Source of the DNA: an uncultured Collinsella sp.
Lineage (GTDB): Bacteria; Actinomycetota; Coriobacteriia; Coriobacteriales; Coriobacteriaceae
DNA: 23,488 nt
Assembly (NCBI GenBank): GCA_937958315.1
Contig: CALFGH010000135.1
Location: 1 to 23,488 of the forward strand
Direction of reading: 5' to 3'
The stretch's first letter is position 1, and the number at the start of each line of letters is the position of its first letter. The notes beneath the pieces were generated by a model. That model was not told the DNA's origin and did no database searches. It worked only from the letters and a program-made list of their open reading frames with translations. Position numbers and translations under genes: made by a program. This document shows positions 15,289 to 23,330 of the stretch, in pieces.

Positions 15289-18200
15289 ATGGAGAACAAC
15301 GCTAATAACTGTGATCTTCTCAATAAGGGCTTTGACCTTTTGCTCGAGGCCCTTGATCCTTATGTGATGCGCGAGCTTACCCAGGCATACGGCAATGATT
15401 TTTGGCAGGTCGGTGTGCTCAACAAGCTCTACGACGACCAAAAGCGCAACCTGCCTGTATCGGGTGACTATGCCACTCTTGCCGACTCGCTCGATATTGC
15501 CCTGTGCTTGCTGCTCATTGACATCAACTGGCGCGATGTGTTTCGCCTTAGGTTGCCTCAGGATTGCAAAAACTACGTCATGGAGCTCAAGGGCGTTCGC
15601 AACAAGGTTGCGCATCGCGGTATGGGAGGCATCTCGGACAGCGATGCATGGCGTGCGCTCGATACCATGAGTCGCTTGGCTGAGCAGATCGATCAGGATA
15701 CCACGGCGCAACTCAACGCAATGCTTCGCGAGGTTCGCTATGGCAGCGCCGACGGCTCGACGGCAGTGACAACGAATGTCGATGCTGGCGTGGACGCCCC
15801 GGCACCTCGCAGGAAATCACTCGAGCAAACCAAGGCCGTGCGTGGCCTGCCTAGTTGGCGCGACGTCATGGAACCCCATATGGATGTTGCTGAGGGGCGC
15901 TATAGGAATGCCGAGTTTGCTGCCGACCTTGCCCAGGTGGCGCGCGGTAAGGGCGAGTTGGAGTACCGCGACCCGGTCGAATTTTTCAATCGAACGTATG
16001 TGACCGAGGGCATGAAGGGGCTGCTCGTGCAGTCGTTGCGCCGCGTGGCTGGTCTCGACGGCGAGCCCGTTATTCAGCTTAAGACCGCGTTTGGTGGCGG
16101 CAAAACGCACAGCATGCTTGCGCTTTACCATATGATGCGCAGCCGTTCGCGTTTGGGGCAAATCGCTAATATCGCTTCCGTGCTCGAGGAGGCGGGCGTT
16201 GCCGAAGTCCCTGAGGTGCATGTTGCTGTGCTCGTGGGCACCTCTATCAATCCGGCAAAAGCCATGCGCCCGGCTACTATGCCCGGCATCATGGTCAACA
16301 CGCTTTGGGGTCATATGGCATACCAGCTTGCAGAATCCGCTGGCAGGCCCGAGCTCTATGACTATGTGAAAGATGCTGATAAGAAGGGCGTCTCGCCGGG
16401 ATCCGCTGCTCTGACTGAATTATTCGACGATTGCGGCTGCTGCCTTGTCCTTATGGACGAGCTCGTTGCCTATGCCAAGAAGATTTATGGCGTCGACGGG
16501 CTTAACGCCGGCAGCTTCGACAACTTCATCACCTTTATTCAGGAGCTCACTGAGGCAGCACGCGCTTCGAAGCGCAGCCTGGTCGTAGCCTCTATTCCCG
16601 AATCTGACAACGAGATTGGCGGCGAGGCGGGCCAGCGAGCTTTGGAGCAGATTGAGCATACCTTTGGGCGCATGGAGGCTATTTGGAAGCCCGTGGCGGC
16701 AAACGAAGGTTTCGAGGTTGTGCGTCGCAGGCTTTTCCTTGACTGCAAGGATGATGCCGCTCGCGATGAAGTGTGCGCGACATTTAGCAAGATGTACAAC
16801 GAAAATACTTCGGACTTCCCGGTGGAGTCGCGCGAGCTTGAATACCGCGATCGCATGGTTTCTTGCTATCCGATTCACCCTGAAGTGTTTGACCGCCTTT
16901 ACGAGGACTGGGCAACGCTCGAAAAGTTTCAGCGTACCCGTGGCGTGCTGCGCTTAATGGCGTCGGTTATTCACGAGCTGTGGATGAACCAGGATCCTTC
17001 GCCCATGATTATGCCGGGATCGTTCCCCCTTGATGTGCCCGGCGTGCGCGATGAGCTCACGCGCTATCTTGATGACAACTGGAATGCAGTTGTTGATTCC
17101 GAGATTGACGGCAAGCAGTCTGTTCCGTATCGCAATGACGGCAACAACACTCGTTACGGCAACCTTTTGGCATCGCGCCGCGTCGCACGTACCATCATGC
17201 TTGGCAGTGCTCCCGACGTGGGCGGTCAGTCTGTCCGCGGTATTGAGCGCGCGCATATTCGCTTGGGCACGGTTCAGCCTGGCGAGAACATCTCCGTATT
17301 CAACGATGCCCTGGGCACGCTGCAGACATCTTCGTCTTTCCTGTATAGCGACGTCAACGGAAACCGTTTTTGGTACGATACGCGCCCCACGTTGCGCAAA
17401 GTTGCCGATGACCGCGCTCAGCAGGTTAAGGACTCCGAAGCGCTCTATGAAGTTGAGAGTCGCCTAAAGAGGTTGCGCAAGGTTGATCCCTTCTCGGGCA
17501 TTCATGTATGTCCCGCAAGCTCGCTTGACGTTCCGGATGATCAGACGCTGCGCCTGGTGGTGCTGACACCGTCTGCAAATCACCGTGGAAAAACGGCCGA
17601 TTCCGCGGCACTCACCTTGGCATCGGAGATACTCTCAAATCGCGGTACGTCTCCGCGTACGTACAAGAATATGGTTGTGTTCGCCGCTGCGGACGCATCT
17701 TACTATGCACAGCTCCTAAGTGAGGCGAAACAATACCTTGCTTGGGATTCCATCAAGAAAGATCGCGAGTCGCTGAACCTTGATGTGGCACAGACGCGCG
17801 AGACTGACCAGAGTGTGAGACGTGCCGATGAATCGCTCGAGATAAAGATCCAGGAGGCCTATAGCTGGCTTATTTATCCGCGTGTTGACCTTTTTAGCGA
17901 CTCGATGGATATCGTTTGGGAAGCAGAACACGTTGAGGGCGGCGGCGAAAATATCGTTGCCAAGATGGCACGCAAGCTTGTTTCCGATGAGGCGGCCATC
18001 AAGACCTGGGCACCCGCCCTGCTTAAGATGGAGCTCGATCGAGTGCTCTGGAAGGAAGCGGACCACATCCAGATTAAGCGTCTGTGGGAGTTCCTGTGCT
18101 CTTATTGCTATCTTCCCAGGCTGTCGTGCTATGGCGTGCTCGAGGACGCGATTCAAAGGGGCCTGGGCTCAAAGGAATACTTTGGCCTTGCTGCTGGCTT

Positions 18201-18702
18201 CTCGGACGATCGCTATATGGAGCTGACGTTTGGTGAGCAGAAGACATTTATCAACGAGAGCGACCTGCTGGTAAAACCGGCCGTAGCAACAAGGCAGATT
18301 GAAGAGGAAGAGGCTGCTGCTCGCGCTGCGGCTGCGGAGGCTGCGCAGAGTTCCGGCAACGGTGGGCATGGGGTTACGTTTGGCCCTACGACGACCGAAA
18401 CCGTAACGGATACGGACGGCAGGACCACGGTTGTCGACACGACGCCAGTGGTGGTGCAGCCCGCGAGGCAAAAGACATCCTTCCATATGACGGCAAAGCT
18501 CGACAACACTCGTGTCAATCGCAATATCCAGACCATCATGGACGAAGTAGTAAGTCAGCTAAACATGCTGGGCGGTGCCGATGTACAGCTTTCGTTTAGT
18601 GTCTCCGCTCATGTCGAAGACGGAATTCCCGTGCAAACAGTCCGAGCAATAAGCGAGAACTGCTCCACGTTGGGCATCAACGACTATAGGTTTGGGGAGT
18701 AA
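15289..18702 (+). CDS. DUF499 ATPase with N-terminal HEPN domain (Hma-type defence)
   Basis: A 1137-residue protein starting 18 bases after the methylase stop, with AAGGAG seven bases before ATG. Residues 1 to about 130 resemble a Swt1-type HEPN domain, including RNKVAH (Arg104 to His109), which fits the R-x4-H motif of HEPN ribonucleases. The DUF499 ATPase follows: Walker A AFGGGKTHS (Lys272, Thr273) and Walker B CLVLMDELVAY (Asp390, Glu391). An Ala/Glu-rich linker at about 1005-1025 and a Thr-rich stretch precede a C-terminal domain of about 75 residues. DUF499 proteins travel with DUF1156 methylases and large helicases in defence islands (Hma). A role in sensing or moving on foreign DNA is assumed from the family; the HEPN part could cut RNA on activation. 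It is the last gene of the operon. Confidence 0.88.
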   Translation: MENNANNCDLLNKGFDLLLEALDPYVMRELTQAYGNDFWQVGVLNKLYDDQKRNLPVSGDYATLADSLDIALCLLLIDINWRDVFRLRLPQDCKNYVMELKGVRNKVAHRGMGGISDSDAWRALDTMSRLAEQIDQDTTAQLNAMLREVRYGSADGSTAVTTNVDAGVDAPAPRRKSLEQTKAVRGLPSWRDVMEPHMDVAEGRYRNAEFAADLAQVARGKGELEYRDPVEFFNRTYVTEGMKGLLVQSLRRVAGLDGEPVIQLKTAFGGGKTHSMLALYHMMRSRSRLGQIANIASVLEEAGVAEVPEVHVAVLVGTSINPAKAMRPATMPGIMVNTLWGHMAYQLAESAGRPELYDYVKDADKKGVSPGSAALTELFDDCGCCLVLMDELVAYAKKIYGVDGLNAGSFDNFITFIQELTEAARASKRSLVVASIPESDNEIGGEAGQRALEQIEHTFGRMEAIWKPVAANEGFEVVRRRLFLDCKDDAARDEVCATFSKMYNENTSDFPVESRELEYRDRMVSCYPIHPEVFDRLYEDWATLEKFQRTRGVLRLMASVIHELWMNQDPSPMIMPGSFPLDVPGVRDELTRYLDDNWNAVVDSEIDGKQSVPYRNDGNNTRYGNLLASRRVARTIMLGSAPDVGGQSVRGIERAHIRLGTVQPGENISVFNDALGTLQTSSSFLYSDVNGNRFWYDTRPTLRKVADDRAQQVKDSEALYEVESRLKRLRKVDPFSGIHVCPASSLDVPDDQTLRLVVLTPSANHRGKTADSAALTLASEILSNRGTSPRTYKNMVVFAAADASYYAQLLSEAKQYLAWDSIKKDRESLNLDVAQTRETDQSVRRADESLEIKIQEAYSWLIYPRVDLFSDSMDIVWEAEHVEGGGENIVAKMARKLVSDEAAIKTWAPALLKMELDRVLWKEADHIQIKRLWEFLCSYCYLPRLSCYGVLEDAIQRGLGSKEYFGLAAGFSDDRYMELTFGEQKTFINESDLLVKPAVATRQIEEEEAAARAAAAEAAQSSGNGGHGVTFGPTTTETVTDTDGRTTVVDTTPVVVQPARQKTSFHMTAKLDNTRVNRNIQTIMDEVVSQLNMLGGADVQLSFSVSAHVEDGIPVQTVRAISENCSTLGINDYRFGE

Positions 18703-18723
18703 GAACGCCGGCAGAGAATAAGA

Positions 18724-18760
18724 CTGCCCCATCATTCCGCTACTCGAAATGATGGGGCAG
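18724..18760 (+). terminator. Perfect 13-bp hairpin after the defence operon
   Basis: CTGCCCCATCATT (18724-18736) and its exact complement (18748-18760) enclose an 11-base loop, starting 22 bases after the DUF499 stop. There is no T-run downstream, so it may slow polymerase or protect the mRNA end instead of terminating efficiently. Nothing else is seen between it and 18850. Confidence 0.6.
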
Positions 18761-18852
18761 GATGTGACATGGCTGGCTATTCAACGGGCGCTAAATAAAG
18801 TGCTCTGCCGCGCAAATGAACTTAACTGACATTTGATATCACGAGGTTTAAG

Positions 18853-18881
18853 TGGTGGCGCGCAACGGCCGCACGCCACCA
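18853..18881 (-). terminator. Hairpin after the small gene at 18901-19323
   Basis: TGGTGGCG (18853-18860) and CGCCACCA (18874-18881) form a GC-rich 8-bp stem about 20 bases past the stop codon of the minus-strand gene. On that strand it is followed by CTTAAAC, a poor T-run, so termination strength is uncertain. Confidence 0.45.
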
Positions 18882-18900
18882 TGGCGCCGCCTGCGTCCGC

Positions 18901-19323
18901 CTACATCCCCGCAATCCCGCGCGCGGCACTCAGCAGCTCGTACTCCCTCTGGCTCCACTGGCACAGCTCGGCTGCGCGTACGGCATCGCGACACAGGTCC
19001 AGAAACACCTCGGCCCCCTCGCAGAAACACTCGCGGGCAAAGGCGCCGGATCCGTCCGCAACGCACGCGCCGTCGGCAAAGAGCTTCCAGCTGGACGGCT
19101 CACGCGAGTCATCTCCGAGCAGCTTGATTTGCAGTACATGCGGATTGCCGGCGGCGCAGAGCTCTTCCTCGAGCACCTGCACGGTAAAGCGCATCTGGTG
19201 GGAGAGATTGCTCTTGACCAGGGCCGAGGCATAGCCGCTCGGCTCGTCCAGAAGATGCATTCGTTTTTGCTTGGCTGCCAGGTTGTGGAAGTTGCGCTCA
19301 CTGCGCTCGGAGAAATTGTCCAT
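18901..19323 (-). CDS. Hypothetical protein, 140 residues
   Basis: ATG at 19323 is chosen because AAAGGAG lies five bases upstream; longer in-frame starts run back into the repeat region before the ATPase gene and lack a comparable site. The family is not recognised. The protein is soluble-looking, without signal peptide or membrane segment. It has a basic N-terminus (SERSERNFHNLAAKQKRMH), a central stretch of alternating hydrophobic residues (QMRFTVQVLEEELCAAG) and a helical C-terminal half with six cysteines in total, including ECFCEG. The cysteines are not spaced like a clear zinc ribbon. It stands alone between the defence operon and the DUF4143 ATPase, and a role in either is not supported. 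Confidence 0.65.
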   Translation of the reverse strand: MDNFSERSERNFHNLAAKQKRMHLLDEPSGYASALVKSNLSHQMRFTVQVLEEELCAAGNPHVLQIKLLGDDSREPSSWKLFADGACVADGSGAFARECFCEGAEVFLDLCRDAVRAAELCQWSQREYELLSAARGIAGM

Positions 19324-19543
19324 ACGGACTCCTTTCATCGATGTTGGCAGGGCCACCGTGCCTCTTGGCCGGTTGGCGTCGGGATCGTGGAGCCAACTCT
19401 CTACCCCGACTCTGGATAAAACGCGCCCGCTCCTTGCGGACACGATGGAGTCTATCAGCACGCGCGGACAAAATTCAAACGCCGCCTGCGAAATGACGCG
19501 CGGGCAGCGCTTGATTTTGCCAGCTGCTGCTAGGCTTAAATCA

Positions 19544-19652
19544 GGAAAAGTGTCGAAATCGCCCATGTAAAAGTCCGGAAAAGTGTCGTAATGCACACTT
19601 TAAAACCTCGGAAAAGTGTCGAAATGAGCACCCAACAATCACGGAAAAGTGT
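19544..19652. repeat. Four direct repeats at exact 33-bp period before the DUF4143 ATPase
   Basis: GGAAAAGTGTCGAAAT or a near copy starts at 19544, 19577, 19610 and 19643. The first three copies share 15-16 bases and differ only at one A/T; the fourth keeps GGAAAAGTGT. The 17 bases between copies are unrelated, so the spacing, not the spacer, is conserved. The last copy ends 40 bases before the ATPase start and probably lies on its promoter. Such phased direct repeats suggest binding of several protein units on one face of the helix. The rest of the 368-base gap (19324-19543) shows no gene. Confidence 0.85.
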
Positions 19653-19691
19653 ATCCTAGTACTAAAACAGCACGTAATAAGGGATACGCTT

Positions 19692-21014
19692 ATGCTACAG
19701 AGAAAAGCGAAAGCACAATTTGAATCTTGGCTTGCCTCGTCGCCTAACAAGGCCCTTTTGGTCAAGGGCGCCCGACAGGTAGGAAAGTCATATCTGGTCA
19801 ACGCGTTCGCACGTGAATCGTTCGAAAACGTCGTGACGTTCGACCTTATCGCCGACGCGTCCGTGCGCGATTCATTTTTGGCGGCAAAAAGCGCGGACGA
19901 CCTGCTTGTGCGCATGTCTATCGCTGCGACGCAGCCGATGGTTGCCAACAAAACCGTCGTGGTTATCGACGAGGTGCAGCGATGCCCCAATGTGGTGACG
20001 TTTATCAAATACCTCGTGCAGCGCGGCGACTTTCGGTACATCCTCACCGGATCGCTCCTTGGTGTTGAGCTCGAGGGCATCGACTCCCTGCCGGTGGGGT
20101 ATGTCGAGCAGGTCCAGATGTACCCGCTCGACTTTGAGGAGTTTTGCTGGGCAAATGGCGTTGGTGCCAGCGTGTTTGACATGCTCAGGGGCTGTCTAAA
20201 GGATGAGGGGGAGCTCCCTGGCTTCCTGTATGACCGCTTGCTCGATCTGTTCCATCAGTATGTGGTGGTGGGAGGCATGCCCGACGCGGTCAATTCCTTC
20301 TTGGCGACGCGCAATGTCGACGAGGTTCGAAACATCCACCGCGATCTTCACGCCCTGTATCGCGATGACATCGCAAAGTACGCTCCGCCCGAGCTGCGCC
20401 TGGTTATTCGCGATATCTACGATTTAATTCCTAGCGAGGCCGGTTCAAAAAACAAGCGATTCAAGCTGTCGTCGATTAACGGTGTCAAACGTTTTTCGCA
20501 GGTGACAGATCATTTTCTCTGGCTATCGGAGGCGGGTGTCGCGCTTCCCGTGTATAACGTAACGGCGCCCGTGGCACCCCTTTTATTGGGGGAGCAACGA
20601 AATCTGTTTAAGCTGTTTTACTTGGACACCGGAATGCTCATGTCGTCGTATTCCAAGAAGGTTGCCCAAGGGGTATTTGATGGCGAGGCAGAAGACGCCT
20701 TTGGCATGAACATGGGAGCGGCGTTTGAGGGCTTCGTTGCCCAAGAGCTCAAAGCTCATGGATTTAGATTGCGCTACTTTACATCGAAAAAGGTTGGCGA
20801 GCTCGATTTTGTCGAGGAGACGCTCGATGGGGAAGTGCTTGCCATCGAGGTCAAGTCGGGCAAGAGCTTTAGGTCCCATGCGGCGCTCGACAACGCGCTC
20901 GTGACGAAGGGTTACGGAATCGACCGTGCTCTGGTGCTTGCTGAGTGCAACCTGCACCGCGATGGAGAGGTGTTGTATCTGCCCATCTTTATGGCGGGCC
21001 TCTTGGAGCCGTAA
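19692..21014 (+). CDS. AAA_14/DUF4143 family ATPase
   Basis: A 440-residue protein from ATG 19692, with AAGGGA seven bases upstream. The N-terminal AAA_14 domain has Walker A KGARQVGKS (Lys32), Walker B VVVIDEVQRCP (Asp93, Glu94) and the sensor-like YILTGS. The middle includes a YPLDFEEF block followed by GGMPDAV, characteristic of this family. The C-terminal DUF4143 domain ends in a nuclease-like arrangement, ELDFVEE (Asp372) and AIEVKSGK (Glu386, Lys388). The family is abundant and often in multiple copies in Coriobacteriia, with no settled function. Phased direct repeats directly upstream suggest specific regulation, possibly by the protein itself. It is related in design, though not closely in sequence, to the DUF234 ATPase at 3786-5177. 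Confidence 0.88.
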   Translation: MLQRKAKAQFESWLASSPNKALLVKGARQVGKSYLVNAFARESFENVVTFDLIADASVRDSFLAAKSADDLLVRMSIAATQPMVANKTVVVIDEVQRCPNVVTFIKYLVQRGDFRYILTGSLLGVELEGIDSLPVGYVEQVQMYPLDFEEFCWANGVGASVFDMLRGCLKDEGELPGFLYDRLLDLFHQYVVVGGMPDAVNSFLATRNVDEVRNIHRDLHALYRDDIAKYAPPELRLVIRDIYDLIPSEAGSKNKRFKLSSINGVKRFSQVTDHFLWLSEAGVALPVYNVTAPVAPLLLGEQRNLFKLFYLDTGMLMSSYSKKVAQGVFDGEAEDAFGMNMGAAFEGFVAQELKAHGFRLRYFTSKKVGELDFVEETLDGEVLAIEVKSGKSFRSHAALDNALVTKGYGIDRALVLAECNLHRDGEVLYLPIFMAGLLEP

Positions 21015-21051
21015 CGCGTTGCCGGCTCTTCCAGCCCTCCTTTAACCTTCG

Positions 21052-21756
21052 CTACTCGTCTCCGTCGTTGGGGTCGCCCTTGAGGGTGTTGATGTCCAGG
21101 TACTGGTTGTCGTCCTCTTTTTGCTGCGTTGCCGATTCGGGCGCGGTGGGGCCACGGAACAGCTGGAATCCCTCAAACGCGATCACGCCGAGCAGAGCGA
21201 TGATGATGGCGATAAAGACAACCTTTGCCGCTTGGGGAAACTCGGAGAAGTGCGGCGGCTCTTCCTCGGTGTAGTAGTCGGCAAAGCGCTCGTCATCGGT
21301 GCCACGGGTATACGACGATGCCGATGCGTCCTTTACGCCGGTCTTGTTGTACTCGGGAGCCGCGTATGTCGGCTGCTGCGGGGCGGCATCCGCGGGTGTG
21401 CTGTTGGACGCATGACGCTGTGCCGCTGCAGCGAGAAACGCCGCCGTCTCGGACGGATCGCTGGTGGGGTGGGGTGCAGGGGCGGCTTTACGCTTCGTCT
21501 GCACGATGGGGCGGATAGCAGAGTCGTCCGTGGGCACGGATGCCGGCGCGGGCGTGGCGGAAGGTGCAGGCTTTGCACTTGTCGGGCGAGCTCCGCCGCC
21601 CATGAGCTCCTCGGCGGTCCAGGGGCGGTCGCTCATCACGTCATCGAGGCTCAGCGCAAAAAGGCCCTCTTCGCCCTCGTCAAACGCGTGTTTCGCATGC
21701 CTGGCGCCAGAAGCGGTGCCTCCGTGGCTGCTGCGCGATGCGTTGCTCGACCTCAT
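21052..21756 (-). CDS. Single-pass membrane protein with long disordered N-terminal region
   Basis: A 234-residue protein; ATG 21756 follows an AAAGGATGGG ribosome site. Residues 1 to about 175 are low complexity, rich in Ala, Pro, Ser and Thr, with an early ordered-looking patch (LFALSLDDVMSDRPWTAEEL). One hydrophobic helix follows (AAKVVFIAIIIALLGVIAFE, about 181-200), and then about 35 acidic residues. With no signal peptide, the N-terminal region is probably cytoplasmic and the short tail outside, though this is inferred. The family is not recognised; this architecture is common among uncharacterised envelope or cell-division-associated proteins of actinobacteria. It is convergent with the ATPase gene and lies downstream of, and co-directional with, the PAS/HTH regulator at 21877-22530. 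Confidence 0.75.
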   Translation of the reverse strand: MRSSNASRSSHGGTASGARHAKHAFDEGEEGLFALSLDDVMSDRPWTAEELMGGGARPTSAKPAPSATPAPASVPTDDSAIRPIVQTKRKAAPAPHPTSDPSETAAFLAAAAQRHASNSTPADAAPQQPTYAAPEYNKTGVKDASASSYTRGTDDERFADYYTEEEPPHFSEFPQAAKVVFIAIIIALLGVIAFEGFQLFRGPTAPESATQQKEDDNQYLDINTLKGDPNDGDE

Positions 21757-21876
21757 CTTGTCCCATCCTTTCGAACTGTCTAGCCCTTCGATTATATGGA
21801 ACTTGCCTTGTCACCGATGCCCGGATTCGCGCATTCAAGAACTCGTACTAAGGGGAGGATGGTTCAGGCGGGTCGT

Positions 21877-22530
21877 TTACTTGTCGTCGACCTCTGCCTT
21901 GGCCTCGTTGAGATAGCTGTAGAAGCTGTACTTGGAGATGCCAAAGAACTCGCAGGCGCGCTCGCTCGATTTGGAGATAAGAAAGGCGCCGCGGCGGTCG
22001 AGGTATCCGATAGCGCGAATGCGCTCGTCCTTGGTCATGAGGGCGGCGGGCTTGCCCACGTATTGCTCGCACTCGCGCAGCAGATCTTCGAGCAGGTCGC
22101 CGATGTTTTTGGTGATGGGCTCGGGCACGGTGTATCCCTTGTCGCCTGTGCCGGTGAGCGCGTCGAGCGAACGCTCAAACGCCTTCATGAGCGTGATGTC
22201 AAAGTTGATGCCCATAATGCCAACGGGGTTGCCGTCGTCATCGCGAATGAAGATGGTCGACGACTTGAGCAGCTTGCCGTCGGCGGTCTTGGTGAGGTAC
22301 GGCGCGTGGTCGTGGACCTCGGCGGCATCCTCGTGCATAGACTCGAGCACAACATGGCTGGGGCCGTCGCCCAGTTTGCGTCCGCTGACGTGGCCGTTTT
22401 CAATCGCCACGATAGAGTGGTCCGTGTCCCCGGTCTCCAGATCGTGGACGACGATTTCACAGTTGGGACCAAATTGGAGCGCCAGACTGTGTGCAAGGCG
22501 CTTGTAAAACTCAATCTGTGCGGGGGTCAT
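21877..22530 (-). CDS. Second YheO/DauR-like PAS/HTH transcriptional regulator
   Basis: A 217-residue protein from ATG 22530, with AGGAAGG upstream; a longer in-frame start at 22581 lacks support. The PAS-type domain shows CEIVVHDLETGD, IENGHVSGRKLGDGPS and SSTIFIRDDDGNPVGIMGIN; the C-terminal HTH_22-type domain shows AIGYLDRRGAFLISKSSE and FFGISKYSFYSYLNEAK. It shares the same block order as the regulator at 1207-1863, but in a different gene setting. It is divergent from the nucleotidyltransferase at 22696, with a 165-base gap that contains two copies of TGCCACA (22565 and 22574) as a possible operator. The sensed ligand is unknown. Confidence 0.86.
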   Translation of the reverse strand: MTPAQIEFYKRLAHSLALQFGPNCEIVVHDLETGDTDHSIVAIENGHVSGRKLGDGPSHVVLESMHEDAAEVHDHAPYLTKTADGKLLKSSTIFIRDDDGNPVGIMGINFDITLMKAFERSLDALTGTGDKGYTVPEPITKNIGDLLEDLLRECEQYVGKPAALMTKDERIRAIGYLDRRGAFLISKSSERACEFFGISKYSFYSYLNEAKAEVDDK

Positions 22531-22564
22531 GGGTGCCTTCCTAAAAATTAGTTTGGGCTCACTG

Positions 22565-22580
22565 TGCCACAAATGCCACA
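22565..22580. promoter_or_regulatory. Tandem TGCCACA repeat in a divergent promoter region
   Basis: TGCCACA occurs at 22565-22571 and 22574-22580, nine bases apart, within the 165-base gap between the PAS/HTH regulator and the nucleotidyltransferase. A possible -10 element, TTATAA, follows about 30 bases later. It may be a regulator site; the support is only the repeat and its location. Confidence 0.3.
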
Positions 22581-22695
22581 TGGTCGCAAATAACGAAAGC
22601 GTCGCTGTGTTATAAGACCGCCAACGGCCAGGACACCATCTTTATTCGCCCGCGGCGCGAGTTATGGGTACGATGGCTTCAGGGGAGGTATCACC

Positions 22696-23310
22696 ATGAA
22701 ACTTGGTTGCGTCATTATGGCTTCGGGCGAGGGCAAGCGGTTTGGCTCTAACAAGATGCTTGCCGATATCTGCGGAAAGCCGCTGATTCAGCGGACGATT
22801 GAGTCGGTGCCCAAAGGATTTGACGTTGTTGTTACAACGCGGTGGCCCCAAGTTGCCGAGATTTGCCGTGAGCTGCGCTGCGCGTGCGCGCTGCACGATG
22901 GCGCGCTCAGGAGCGAGAGTGTGCGCGCCGGTCTTACCTGGGGAGCCGATCGCGGCTGGAAGGGCTGCCTCTTTTTACCGGGCGACCAGCCGCTCGTGAG
23001 TTCGGATTCCTTTGAGGCGCTCGCCGTTGCTTTTAAGGCCAACGGCGGTGTCGCGCCCGTGCGTCTTGCCCTGAACGGTGAACCGGCCTCTCCGGTGCTG
23101 TTCCCTGCGAGTCTCTTTCCCGACCTTATGGGGCTTAAGGGCAAGGATGGCGGATCGTCGTTGCTGCGCGGCCGCGCCGATGTCCAGCTGGTCGAGGCGC
23201 GTGCCTACGAGTTGTGGGATGTCGACACCGCCAAGGGTCAGCGCCGCGTCTCGGAGCACGTTGCGGCCTGCTCGTACTTTGATCGCGTGGCGGACTTTAT
23301 CAAACAATAA
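22696..23310 (+). CDS. MobA/MocA-like nucleotidyltransferase
   Basis: A 204-residue protein with GGGAGG seven bases before ATG 22696. The NTP-transferase nucleotide-binding loop is IMASGEGKRFGSNKM (family pattern LAAGxGxRMGxxK), followed by GKPLIQRTIE; the metal-binding motif is LPGDQPLV (Gly96, Asp97). A later NGEPASPVLFPASLFPDL block and a C-terminal DVDT are as in MocA-type enzymes, which add CMP or GMP to molybdopterin to make the dinucleotide cofactor of molybdenum hydroxylases. The protein fits the short MocA-like group, often found with YqeC and selenium-dependent hydroxylases such as xanthine dehydrogenase. Nucleotide specificity cannot be told. It is convergent with the partial gene at 23331, which may be YqeC. 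Confidence 0.82.
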   Translation: MKLGCVIMASGEGKRFGSNKMLADICGKPLIQRTIESVPKGFDVVVTTRWPQVAEICRELRCACALHDGALRSESVRAGLTWGADRGWKGCLFLPGDQPLVSSDSFEALAVAFKANGGVAPVRLALNGEPASPVLFPASLFPDLMGLKGKDGGSSLLRGRADVQLVEARAYELWDVDTAKGQRRVSEHVAACSYFDRVADFIKQ

Positions 23311-23330
23311 GGAGCCCCGTTCCAAATTAG

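Noticed and set aside
8945..18702. Class 1 DISARM system
   Set aside because: The helicase resembles DrmD, but DUF1998 proteins (DrmA, DrmB) and the phospholipase-D-like DrmC are absent, and DUF499 is not a DISARM component.
19544..19652. CRISPR array
   Set aside because: Copies are only 10-16 bases long, number four, lie directly on the promoter of an ATPase gene, and no cas gene is present.
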